Assembly (NCBI GenBank): GCA_003278095.1
Contig: QCHB01000002.1
Location: 160,210-224,209, forward strand
Direction of reading: 5' to 3'
Source: SAR116 cluster bacterium AG-390-L20
Lineage (GTDB): Bacteria; Pseudomonadota; Alphaproteobacteria; Puniceispirillales; Marisalimonadaceae
DNA length: 64,000 nucleotides
Shown here: in pieces, positions 46,332 through 54,603 of the stretch
Layout of the letters: each line of letters begins with the position of its first letter
Numbering within the stretch: the stretch's first letter is position 1
Position numbers and translations under genes: made by a program
The notes under the pieces: model-generated
Told to the model about the DNA's origin: nothing
Databases searched by the model: none
The model's input: the letters and a program-made list of their open reading frames with translations, nothing else

Positions 46332-46694
46332 TTAATAAACAAATGTCCTATCAGCCTCTAATGACAAATTTAATAACGTCTTTGGAAAAACTTTTCTTGC
46401 ATTAGCGTCTTTAAGATCTTGCTCTGTTACACCCCTGATTTCGCAAGATATTGCTGAAACGTACATTGGTACTTTTGCTTTTTTTAGTACTTCAAAGTGT
46501 TCTTTTAAACTGCCAGTCCCTAAACCAACTAAATTATCCAAAACTGGAGGTCTTATCAAACTAACGGCATCTGCATTTAGAAATACAGTAACTTCATGAC
46601 CTTCTTCAACGGCAGTCCTTGCCAGCATAAAGCCAAGTGATGCCTTGGTTTGGTTGTTTGTACCATTAGTAATGTTAAATAAAATTTTAGCCAT
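46332..46694 (-). CDS. DsrE/F-like sulfurtransferase-fold protein
   Basis: A 120-aa protein of the DsrE/DsrF/DrsH fold: KILFNITNGTNNQTKASLGFMLARTAVEEGHEVTVF, then PMYVSAISCEIRGVTEQDL. The Cys in ISCEIRGV is at the position of the conserved sulfur-carrying Cys. It is a single gene, convergent with DUF779. No dsr genes are nearby, so a dissimilatory sulfur role is not supported. Confidence 0.75.
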   Translation of the reverse strand: MAKILFNITNGTNNQTKASLGFMLARTAVEEGHEVTVFLNADAVSLIRPPVLDNLVGLGTGSLKEHFEVLKKAKVPMYVSAISCEIRGVTEQDLKDANARKVFPKTLLNLSLEADRTFVY

Positions 46695-46803
46695 TAATCA
46701 TACTAACTTAAAATTCCATATACATAGATCATTTTATTAGATAATCATGTGTATTTTATTGAGTTGTAAAATTATGATTAAAACTTATACATTTAACTAA
46801 ATA

Positions 46804-47628
46804 TTATTGGCTCATTACAAATCCACCATTAGGTGAAATTGTCTGTCCGGTAACAAATTTAGCTTCATCAGATGCTAAATAAACTGCAGCCCATGCTATA
46901 TCGTCAACCTCTCCAAATGTTTTCATAGGTGTGGATGATTTAACAAGCTTTATCACATCTCCTAGGCCACTTGTCATATCAGTATCAATATAACCTGGAG
47001 CAATAGCATTAACTCTTATATTTCTAGACGCCAATTCCTTAGCAGTAGCCCTTGTGAAGCCAAGGATTGCTGCTTTAGCAGCAGAATAATGTGGAGAAGA
47101 TGGACCGCCTGTTGTGCCCAAAACTGATCCCATATTTATTATTGATGCACTTTCTTGATTATTCATTATAGTTAAGGCTTCTCTCGTACAAAAAAAAGTA
47201 CCATTCAAATGAACTGATATCATTTTGTGCCATTCATCATCTGACATGTTTACAGTCACATCAAAATGAGTGCTAATTTTTTCTGATTTTGAAAATTCTT
47301 TAATTTGAAGATTGTTTACTTTTATTCTTTCATCAATTAAGTCTTGTCTGTTTTCAAAACCATTAATGCCTGCATTATTTACCAGAATGTCTAATTGTTT
47401 AAAATCTGATTTAACTTTCGTGAACACATCTTTAACACTTTTGGAATTTGATACATCTATATAGTAGGCCGTGCCACCTAATTCTTTAGCTCTTTCAGAT
47501 GCTTGATTGATGTTAATATCACACAATATGACCACGGCGCCTTCATTAGTAAAATGCTTGGCAATTGAGGCCCCTAGGCCTTTAGCAGCACCTGTAATTA
47601 AAGCAATTTTACCTTTTAATCGATCCAT
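46804..47628 (-). CDS. Short-chain dehydrogenase/reductase
   Basis: A 274-aa NAD(P)-dependent oxidoreductase. The nucleotide motif is TGAAKGLGASIAKHF, LVNNAGINGF follows, and the catalytic Ser-Tyr-Lys are in MGSVLGTTGGPSSPHYSAAKAA. An insertion of about 25 residues after the NNAG motif (FENRQDLIDERIKVNN...) is longer than usual. I chose ATG 47628 (MDRLKGK), with GGAA about 9 bp upstream, over GTG 47643. It is divergent from the MaoC-like gene. Substrate unknown. Confidence 0.88.
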   Translation of the reverse strand: MDRLKGKIALITGAAKGLGASIAKHFTNEGAVVILCDININQASERAKELGGTAYYIDVSNSKSVKDVFTKVKSDFKQLDILVNNAGINGFENRQDLIDERIKVNNLQIKEFSKSEKISTHFDVTVNMSDDEWHKMISVHLNGTFFCTREALTIMNNQESASIINMGSVLGTTGGPSSPHYSAAKAAILGFTRATAKELASRNIRVNAIAPGYIDTDMTSGLGDVIKLVKSSTPMKTFGEVDDIAWAAVYLASDEAKFVTGQTISPNGGFVMSQ

Positions 47629-47710
47629 ATTTGATTCCAACACAAATTTGTTTATGAATAAAGTTTTTTTATGATTTCTTGCTATTTATATAGCAGGGAC
47701 ATATTTTATC

Positions 47711-48184
47711 ATGATGGCAAAAATAGAAAATAATAAAAATAGTAAGTATTTCGAGGATTTTTCAATTGGTGATAAATACTTAATACCATCTAGAACTCAA
47801 ACTAGTGGTATATTTTCAATGTTTCAGGCGGCGTCAGGAGATAATGATCCAATTCATTATGATTTAGAATATTGCAAAAAAAGGGGACATCCAGAAATGT
47901 TAGCTCATGGATTACAAGTCATGATTCAAACTGCAGCAGGTGCTGGAACATTTCCTTCTGAGGTTAGGGATAGTTTAATTGGTTTAATTGAGATTTCAGG
48001 AAAAATGTTAAAACCTGTTTATAGAGAAGATACTTTATACCCTGAACTAATAATTTCAAATCTAATTTCTCAAAACACCACAGGGGTTTTAGAAATGAAG
48101 GCTGCTATCTATAACCAAAAAAATAATTTAGTTTTTGAGGGATTTCACAAATATCTAATTAAGAAAAAATTAAATAATGTATAA
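47711..48184 (+). CDS. MaoC-like hydratase/dehydratase
   Basis: A 157-aa hot-dog-fold protein. The R-hydratase motif appears as ASGDNDPIHYDLEYC followed by MLAHGLQVM, so Asp/His of the active site are present. It probably hydrates an enoyl thioester. It is divergent from an SDR, which suggests a two-step hydration/oxidation module. The last 8 bp overlap the next gene. Confidence 0.82.
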   Translation: MMAKIENNKNSKYFEDFSIGDKYLIPSRTQTSGIFSMFQAASGDNDPIHYDLEYCKKRGHPEMLAHGLQVMIQTAAGAGTFPSEVRDSLIGLIEISGKMLKPVYREDTLYPELIISNLISQNTTGVLEMKAAIYNQKNNLVFEGFHKYLIKKKLNNV

Positions 48185-49295
48185 AATTATTAAAAGCACC
48201 TATCATATTGTAATATATATTTTTATTATATTCGATTATGCTTTTGCAGATACTTTAAAATGTAATTACAAAAAAAATATTTGTGCCAAGCTAGATAAAG
48301 TTGTTGGTATAAAAACTCCTATGATGATAGCGAGTGGAACTATAATTAATGAAAATATTATAGTAACTAACAGGCATGTTGTCGAAGATCATAAGCATTT
48401 CGTTATTAAGTTTAATAATGGTGATATAAAAAAAGCGTTCCCATTACCTCATAATTTTCCTGCAGATTTAGCATTGTTATCATTAAAAAAAGAACCTTAT
48501 CAGCTTAATGAATTACCAAAATCTAATAAAATTGTTGGAAAGATTAGGGTAATAGCTTACGACCAGGGAAGAAATGCAAATCGTATTTATGATCCAGGAA
48601 AAGTTATTTCATTTTCTGATTTTAACAAATATCCCCAAGCACGTATACATACCACTGCTAAAAGCTTACCAGGAAACAGTGGCGGTTCAGTGGTTGATGA
48701 AAATGGAGAATTAATTGGCATACTTGCTTCTGGTGATGGAAATATTAATGAAGTTATACCAGTTTCCTTAATTAATAAGATTATACAAAACACCCATTTA
48801 AAGCATGAAGATGAATTCTATAAAATAGGTAAATATATAAAAACATGCGCGGATAATCTTGAAACTGCATTTAATGTACAAAAAAATTTAGATATAAAAA
48901 TTGAAAACAATATTGATCATTATTGTTGGAGCTCTAATAATAAACAATTAATTGATCAAGCAGGGCAAACTTTTGGAAGGTTAGGGGATCTTGAAAAAGC
49001 AAAAAAATTTCTAGAAAGAAGTATTCTACTTGATCCCCAGAGTCCAAATGCTCTTCTTTCATTGGCAATAACTTATCATATTAGTAGAGATTTAAAGAAA
49101 GAAAGGCCTGTAATATTAAAATTGTTGGAGATAACTCCTGAAAATCCACAAGTATTAAGATTGGGTGCCCAAGTTGCTGGAATTTTAAAGGACAAAAAAA
49201 TGACTAATCAAGTTTTAACTCTTATGGAAAAATACAATAAAGAAGCTTTGCCTCTTGCGAAAAAATTTATTGATAACGCTTTAAAAGCTAATTAA
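48177..49295 (+). CDS. Exported trypsin-like serine protease with TPR
   Basis: A 372-aa protein. The signal peptide ends near DYAFA. A trypsin/DegP-like fold follows with an intact triad: H67 (NRHVVED), D97 (PADLALL) and S168 (PGNSGGS). No PDZ domain; instead TPR-like repeats (about 265-350) follow. It is probably periplasmic. It overlaps the upstream MaoC-like gene by 8 bp, and its end overlaps the convergent subtilase gene by 8 bp. Confidence 0.83.
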   Translation: MYKIIKSTYHIVIYIFIIFDYAFADTLKCNYKKNICAKLDKVVGIKTPMMIASGTIINENIIVTNRHVVEDHKHFVIKFNNGDIKKAFPLPHNFPADLALLSLKKEPYQLNELPKSNKIVGKIRVIAYDQGRNANRIYDPGKVISFSDFNKYPQARIHTTAKSLPGNSGGSVVDENGELIGILASGDGNINEVIPVSLINKIIQNTHLKHEDEFYKIGKYIKTCADNLETAFNVQKNLDIKIENNIDHYCWSSNNKQLIDQAGQTFGRLGDLEKAKKFLERSILLDPQSPNALLSLAITYHISRDLKKERPVILKLLEITPENPQVLRLGAQVAGILKDKKMTNQVLTLMEKYNKEALPLAKKFIDNALKAN

Positions 49296-50541
49296 TTAAA
49301 TAATTATCTAAGGGGTCAGGTATCCAACCATACTTAGTTATTTTTTTTCCTTTTTGAATAGCTCTTTTTTTAAGAAAATCATATATTTCATCATTTGTAC
49401 AATTAGGATTTTTTTCAATATACCTTGAAATTAAAGCAGTTAATCTAGGGGCTGCATAACTTGTACCCCCTGTAAAAGCTTTTACTCCTCTATGATCAAA
49501 TACTTGTAGGCGTTCTGCAGGCAGTATGAAGTCTACAGAATTTTGTCCGTAATTTGAACCACGTCCCAATCTTCCACTTTTATCTGACGAGGTAACAGCA
49601 AGGATGTTTTTCAAATTTAGAGAAGCTGGGTAAATTGGATTTTCATCAATATTAAATCCATTATTGCCTGCAGATACAACAAAGATGACATTCTTGTATT
49701 TACTTGCCACTTTCTCAAAACACTCCCAATCTTGTAACTTCTTAGATCCCATTGATAAATTAACTACCCTAATTGAGTTTTCAACAATATGTTCAACTAA
49801 TTCTTTAAATTTACACATATCTAGAGCTGGAAATCTATATGGTGCAATTGGAGAGTTTGGGGCATCATGAGCTAAAATACTAAATACTGTAGTTCCATGG
49901 TGTCTTGGGTAAAAAGGACTTTGTCTAGGATCACTGTCAAAAGGTTTGTTATCATTATCCCAAAAATCAAAACCTAAAATTTGTCTTTCTTTAACAGCAA
50001 TATTTTTATGAACTATTTTCAAACTATAATTTATACCCGTATCAATTAAAGCAATTATATTCTTGTCATTATTTGATTTTAGTTTAGGTAATTCTGGATT
50101 TAACAATTTTGTATTATCTATCTTGTAATCAGAAATATTAATTGAATGTATCTCTTGAGGTATGAAATTTTTATTGTAAATTATTTTCCTTATACTTTGT
50201 ATATTACAATTTTTATTTGATCTAATTTCTAAAATTGGTCTCTTTGGAACTTTATAAAAAGTAAATATAATCTTTTGGATCTGGTTTGATCTGTACAAAG
50301 ATCTAATTCGTAAAGCTTTTTGTTCAATTTTATTGGCAAATAATTGTAAATATTTACTTTTTTTTTGTAATTTCCAATTATTCCCAATTTCTTCAAAATT
50401 AGATAAAGTTACATTTTTACAAATAATATTATGAATTTCTTTTAATTTTATAAACTCATCACTTTCTGTAGAACTAAAAGATTTGCCAATTAACAACATT
50501 GTTGAGAATAAAAACATTATTAGAAAATTAATTTTTTTCAT
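49288..50541 (-). CDS. Exported subtilisin-family (S8) serine protease
   Basis: A 417-aa protein with a signal peptide (MKKINFLIMFLFSTMLLIG). An N-terminal region of about 130 residues may be a propeptide. The S8 domain has the full triad: Asp in IIALIDTGINYS, His in RHHGTTVFSIL, Ser in GGTSYAAPRLTAL, plus the oxyanion Asn in VVSAGNNGF. It is encoded tail-to-tail with the trypsin-like protease, and both are predicted exported. Targets unknown. Confidence 0.85.
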   Translation of the reverse strand: MKKINFLIMFLFSTMLLIGKSFSSTESDEFIKLKEIHNIICKNVTLSNFEEIGNNWKLQKKSKYLQLFANKIEQKALRIRSLYRSNQIQKIIFTFYKVPKRPILEIRSNKNCNIQSIRKIIYNKNFIPQEIHSINISDYKIDNTKLLNPELPKLKSNNDKNIIALIDTGINYSLKIVHKNIAVKERQILGFDFWDNDNKPFDSDPRQSPFYPRHHGTTVFSILAHDAPNSPIAPYRFPALDMCKFKELVEHIVENSIRVVNLSMGSKKLQDWECFEKVASKYKNVIFVVSAGNNGFNIDENPIYPASLNLKNILAVTSSDKSGRLGRGSNYGQNSVDFILPAERLQVFDHRGVKAFTGGTSYAAPRLTALISRYIEKNPNCTNDEIYDFLKKRAIQKGKKITKYGWIPDPLDNYLIN

Positions 50542-50547
50542 AATTAA

Positions 50548-51309
50548 CTATTTTCTTAAAGAAGGAAGCCCAACACCAGTAGCTTCAAATCCGCCATCTA
50601 CTGAAAGGACTTGTCCCGTAATATATGAAGCTTTTTCAGATGCTAAAAAATAAATACCATTCGCAATTTCCTGTTCGGTACCATATCTATTAAGTGGAAT
50701 TGCATCATGATAAGCTTCAATAATATCTTGGGTATGGACTGCCATTGCTAGTTTTGTTTTTACTGGACCTGGTGCAATACAATTTACTCTTATACCAAAT
50801 TCACCTAATTCAGCAGCCTGTTGTTTAGTTAGTTGAATTACAGCTGCCTTTGAGGTTCCATAAGCTACTCTGAGGGTTGATGCACGTAAACCAGATATAG
50901 ACGCAATATTAATTATATTTCCTTTTGTTTTTTTTAAATGCGATATTGCTTTTTGTGAGCATAAAAAAACACCATCTAAATTTGTTTTCATAACTTCATT
51001 CCATTTCTTGAAATTGGTTTCCTCAATATTACCAAAATCAGCTACACCTGCATTATTAACTAATACATCAATTCTATTATGCCACTTCAATATTTGACTA
51101 TACATTTTCTCTAATTGATTATCATTTGAAATATCAAAACAAAATGTTTTTAAATTTTCATTTTTGAAAGATAAGTTATCAATCTCTTTCTTATCATTAT
51201 CAACTATTGCAACTTTATAACCATTCTCATTAAACATAAGAGCTGTAGCTAGCCCAATCCCTCTAGCTGCTCCCGTAACTATGGCTAACTTTGTACTATC
51301 TTCGTTCAA
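50548..51309 (-). CDS. Short-chain dehydrogenase/reductase
   Basis: A 253-aa oxidoreductase of the FabG-like SDR class: VTGAARGIGLATALMF, DVLVNNAGVADFG, and the catalytic set in ASISGLRASTLRVAYGTSKAA. The C-terminal ASYITGQVLSVDGGFEATG is typical. Its start is 21 bp before (in the leftward sense after) the GST-like gene's stop, and it lies 6 bp upstream of the subtilase start. A GST-SDR-protease transcript is possible. Substrate unknown. Confidence 0.9.
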   Translation of the reverse strand: MNEDSTKLAIVTGAARGIGLATALMFNENGYKVAIVDNDKKEIDNLSFKNENLKTFCFDISNDNQLEKMYSQILKWHNRIDVLVNNAGVADFGNIEETNFKKWNEVMKTNLDGVFLCSQKAISHLKKTKGNIINIASISGLRASTLRVAYGTSKAAVIQLTKQQAAELGEFGIRVNCIAPGPVKTKLAMAVHTQDIIEAYHDAIPLNRYGTEQEIANGIYFLASEKASYITGQVLSVDGGFEATGVGLPSLRK

Positions 51310-51330
51310 TGTTTGTATATACTCAACTTA

Positions 51331-51975
51331 TCATATTAGGTTATTAATTGGATTTGATGGCCTATCTTCAAGTTCTGATTTCCATCTAAAAACATTTTTG
51401 TATTCATCTTCAAGATCAATTTTTAAGATTTTTGATAAATTAAACATAAAATGTGCTGTTATGTCTGCAATAGTAAATTTTTCTCCGGCAATAAACTTAT
51501 TCTTTGAAAGATATGGCTCAACCCTACTTAGAAAAATCTTAAACATTTCAATTCCACGAACAACAATTTCAGGCGATTGATTAATTTCGTTCCGCGTGCC
51601 CGGAACTACTTTTCCCTTAAAAAAAGATGTTTTATTTCTTACAGAATGTAAGAGAGGTAAAAATCCGTCTAATTCTATTCTTCTGTTCCACATATCAATA
51701 ATAGCTATCTCCTTACTATTACTCCCAAATAAATTTGGATTTTCAAATTTATCTTCTAAATAACGACAAATTGATATTGTTTCAGAAATAATTGTACCAT
51801 CTTCTAATTCCAAAAATGGAACACAATTAAACGGGTTCATTGTATTATATGGTTCTTTAAATATTTCATCTTCTCTAACATTGACTTGAATAGTTTCTAT
51901 ATCTATTTTTTTCTCTTTTATGAACATTTCAACTCTAAGTGCGTTTGCTGCAGGGGTGAAAGTGTATAACTTCAT
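51331..51975 (-). CDS. Glutathione S-transferase-like protein
   Basis: A 214-aa protein with an N-terminal thioredoxin-like domain (MKLYTFTPAANALRVEMF ... NPFNCVPFLELEDGTIISETISICRYLE, cis-Pro and the glutathione-binding ES/ET motif) and an all-helical C-terminal domain (about 90-214). Ser/Thr near the N-terminus is likely the activating residue. It is read leftward, 21 bp before the SDR gene. Confidence 0.88.
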   Translation of the reverse strand: MKLYTFTPAANALRVEMFIKEKKIDIETIQVNVREDEIFKEPYNTMNPFNCVPFLELEDGTIISETISICRYLEDKFENPNLFGSNSKEIAIIDMWNRRIELDGFLPLLHSVRNKTSFFKGKVVPGTRNEINQSPEIVVRGIEMFKIFLSRVEPYLSKNKFIAGEKFTIADITAHFMFNLSKILKIDLEDEYKNVFRWKSELEDRPSNPINNLI

Positions 51976-52017
51976 TACTAACCTCTAAATTTTTAGTTAA
52001 AATTTCTATTAATTGAA

Positions 52018-52779
52018 TTAGTTTTTTATTCTATATCCAGTTTTAAAAATGTACCAAATTATACTAATACATATGCTAGTGAACAACAGTATAAAAAAAA
52101 TACTTGTTAGTATTGGCACATCACCAATACCAAAAAAAGCCCATCTAAAGCCAGATATTAAATAAACTATAGGATTTAATAGAGCAAAGTTTTGCCAGAA
52201 AGGAGGTAACATATCTATTGTATAAAAACTTCCACCTAAAAATACTAATGGAGTAATTATTAACATTGGAGCTATGTTTAGTTGCTCAAAATTATCTGAC
52301 ACAATACCAATAATAAAACCGAGAAGGCTAAAACTAACACAAGTTAACAATAAAAAAAATAACATAAAGATTGGGTGTACAATATCTATGGTAACAAACA
52401 AATAAGATGTTGCTAAAATTATTAAGCCTATCGAGAATGCTTTGGTTGTTGCTGCACCTACATAACCGATCACTATTTCAACAAATGATAATGGAGCTGA
52501 CAAAAGTTCATAAGTAGTTCCAATAAATTTTGGAAAATAAATACCAAAAGAAGCATTATTTACACTTTGCATTTGAACAGTTAACATTATTAATCCTGGA
52601 ACAATAAATGCGCCATAAGTTACATTACTAATATTTTCCATCCTTGAACCAATAGCAGCGCCAAAAACAATGAAATAAAGTATTGTCGATAAAACTGGAG
52701 AGACAAGACTTTGAATTAGAGTCCTAAAGGATCTATTCATCTCGTATATATAGATTGCTTGTATTCCTCGCAGGTTCAT
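52018..52779 (-). CDS. ABC-2 type transporter permease
   Basis: A 253-aa inner-membrane protein with six helices. It has RGIQAIYIYEMNRSFRTLIQSLVSPVL at the start and the ABC-2 signature region PLVFLGGSFYTIDMLPPFWQNFALLNPIVYLISGFR. It pairs with the ATPase 3 bp upstream to form an exporter of the YadGH/NodIJ kind. Substrate unknown. Confidence 0.9.
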   Translation of the reverse strand: MNLRGIQAIYIYEMNRSFRTLIQSLVSPVLSTILYFIVFGAAIGSRMENISNVTYGAFIVPGLIMLTVQMQSVNNASFGIYFPKFIGTTYELLSAPLSFVEIVIGYVGAATTKAFSIGLIILATSYLFVTIDIVHPIFMLFFLLLTCVSFSLLGFIIGIVSDNFEQLNIAPMLIITPLVFLGGSFYTIDMLPPFWQNFALLNPIVYLISGFRWAFFGIGDVPILTSIFFILLFTSICISIIWYIFKTGYRIKN

Positions 52780-52782
52780 TGA

Positions 52783-53703
52783 TTAGTCCTTAATAATTTT
52801 TACAAAAATATCTTCTAATGATGTTTCTTCTGTTTGAATGTCAAATAAATTAATACCAATTTGATTCATGTCTGATAGTAGGGAAGTTATACCCGTTCTT
52901 TCTTTTCCTGTATTATAGTAATAGTGAAATGAATTGCCCTCATCAATCAGCTTCAGATTATATTTTTTAAGTTTAGAGGGGATTGTTGAAAGTGATTTTT
53001 TCAGTTTTACTTTAAGTGTTTTAACGCTCATTCTTTTTATAAGTTTGTTCTTTTCTTCAACCAGTAGTAATTCCCCATGGTTTATTATACCTATATTATC
53101 AGCTATCATTTCAGCTTCTTCAATATAGTGAGTAGTTAAAATTATTGTAACACCTTCATTTTTCAATTCTTTTATAATGTTCCACATATCTTTACGTAAT
53201 TCAACGTCAACTCCTGCTGTAGGCTCGTCAAGAAATAAGATTTTAGGGTTGTGACTTAAGGCCTTGGCTATCATTACTCGACGTTTCATTCCGCCTGATA
53301 GAGATTTAATAATATTATCTTTTTTATCATATAGTTGTAATTTCTTTAAAAGATTTTCAATATATTCAACATCATCTTTTTTACCAAACAATCGCCTGGA
53401 AAATTTAACTGAGTTAATAACTTTTTCAAAAGGTTCCAGTGCTAATTCCTGAGGTACAAGCCCAATAATCTCTCTTGTTTTTCTGTAATCCTTAATCACA
53501 TCAAATCCACTTACCGTGATACTCCCAGATGTTATTGATGCAAGGCCACATATTGTAGAAATAAGAGTGGTTTTACCAGCTCCATTAGGACCCAGGAGGG
53601 CAATTATTTCACCTTGGTTAATTTTCAGACTTAAATTTTTAACTGCAATAAAATCATTGTCATATTTCTTAACTAAATTTTTAACTGAAATTATTTCTGA
53701 CAA
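52783..53703 (-). CDS. ABC-2 type transporter ATPase
   Basis: A 306-aa ATPase: Walker A GPNGAGKTT, signature SLSGGMKRRVMIAKAL, Walker B ILFLDEPTAGVDVELR, switch His in LTTHYIEEAEM. A C-terminal extension (about 225-306) is typical of YadG-like drug/polysaccharide exporters. It is translated with the permease that follows 3 bp later. Confidence 0.92.
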   Translation of the reverse strand: MSEIISVKNLVKKYDNDFIAVKNLSLKINQGEIIALLGPNGAGKTTLISTICGLASITSGSITVSGFDVIKDYRKTREIIGLVPQELALEPFEKVINSVKFSRRLFGKKDDVEYIENLLKKLQLYDKKDNIIKSLSGGMKRRVMIAKALSHNPKILFLDEPTAGVDVELRKDMWNIIKELKNEGVTIILTTHYIEEAEMIADNIGIINHGELLLVEEKNKLIKRMSVKTLKVKLKKSLSTIPSKLKKYNLKLIDEGNSFHYYYNTGKERTGITSLLSDMNQIGINLFDIQTEETSLEDIFVKIIKD

Positions 53704-53834
53704 TTCTTTTTTCCTTAATTTATATTAATAAATCATTACATTGATTTTATATAAAAAGTAATTTTTTTAATTAAATAATTTTAAAAAATATAATAAACAA
53801 CTTTGTTATAGGAACAGCAACTAGAAGATTTAAT

Positions 53835-54011
53835 TTAGTTGGCAATTATTAACATTCTTTTTTTAAGCTGTTTTTGAAGCGCTTTTACATCAAATGGTTT
53901 CATTTTTTTCCATTTTCGGCATTCATCTCTTGTTCTTCCGCACCCTATGCACCAACCATTTTGACCAGTAAATTTACACACATCAATGCAAGGACTTTTC
54001 TGACTTTTCAT
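53835..54011 (-). CDS. DUF1289-family small cysteine-rich protein
   Basis: A short gene of 58 codons. Its product begins MKSQKSPCIDVCKF and contains GWCIGCGRTRDECRKW, the four-Cys pattern (C-x3-C ... C-x2-C) of the DUF1289 (YdhL-like) family, which may bind a metal or iron-sulfur centre. It lies 28 bp after the iota carbonic anhydrase-like gene on the same strand, so it may share that transcript. The opposite strand carries an overlapping open frame that I regard as spurious. Confidence 0.85.
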   Translation of the reverse strand: MKSQKSPCIDVCKFTGQNGWCIGCGRTRDECRKWKKMKPFDVKALQKQLKKRMLIIAN

Positions 54012-54039
54012 TCTTGTAATCCAAAAATTACCATTTTAT

Positions 54040-54510
54040 TTAATTTCCTTGATAAGGCAATGAAGAATGATGAAGATTTATAATTAATTCTCCGTTATCA
54101 TTCTTAGTGTAACCAAAAGTATACTCAACTCTAACCTCTTCACTTACACTGCTAGTTTGAAAATAATAATTGCCCATTACTAGAGCAGTATGATCTTCCA
54201 AAATAAAATACCTATCGCCAAAACGAATTTTTTTCCATGGTTTTAGAGCAAATCCTTTATCTTCTCTAATTGAACCACCGACGAAATAGGATAAAGCATC
54301 ATCAAATTTTATTCTGAACTGGTTTTTTGAGGCTAAAGTCGGTTTGAAAAGTACGTTACTAAAACCATATGCGTAAAAATTAGAAACAAAATCGTATGCG
54401 GCTTGCTTGTAGTCACCGTTATTTGTATAAAGATCCCCAATTTGAATAACATGATCTGCCCATAATCTTTGAGCATTAATCACATCTTCTTTTGAAATAC
54501 TATTTTTCAA
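54040..54510 (-). CDS. Iota-class carbonic anhydrase-like protein (SnoaL fold)
   Basis: A 156-aa single-domain NTF2/SnoaL-like protein without signal peptide. It ends in LIINLHHSSLPYQ (HHSS at 147-150), after VLFKPTLA, ALSYFVGG and VEYTFGY. As I recall it, this order is that of the COG4337/LCIP63 iota carbonic anhydrases, which hydrate CO2 and in some members need no metal. Older annotations call relatives phosphoribosyl-AMP cyclohydrolase, with no motif support here. The start is TTG. It lies 93 bp behind the FecCD-like permease on the same strand with no strong terminator between, so it may be the tail of the Zur-controlled operon. Confidence 0.72.
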   Translation of the reverse strand: MKNSISKEDVINAQRLWADHVIQIGDLYTNNGDYKQAAYDFVSNFYAYGFSNVLFKPTLASKNQFRIKFDDALSYFVGGSIREDKGFALKPWKKIRFGDRYFILEDHTALVMGNYYFQTSSVSEEVRVEYTFGYTKNDNGELIINLHHSSLPYQGN

Positions 54511-54603
54511 TTTTCTAATTATCTTTCAATTGTCATTACAAGATATATTTATAAAATCATGCTTAATAGATATAATATGAATATTATTAATCAACAAAAA
54601 TAT

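Noticed and set aside
46310..46694. Dissimilatory sulfur oxidation locus from the DsrE-like gene
   Set aside because: No dsrA, dsrB, dsrC or related genes are in the window; the fold alone is too widespread.
53874..54083. 69-residue open frame on the + strand
   Set aside because: It lies opposite the DUF1289 gene, whose four-Cys pattern is clearly real; the + strand product has no recognisable motif.
54040..54510. Phosphoribosyl-AMP cyclohydrolase (HisI)
   Set aside because: Relatives are sometimes given this name, but the HisI metal-binding motifs (such as CHTGR and the Cys cluster) are absent and the fold pattern is SnoaL-like.
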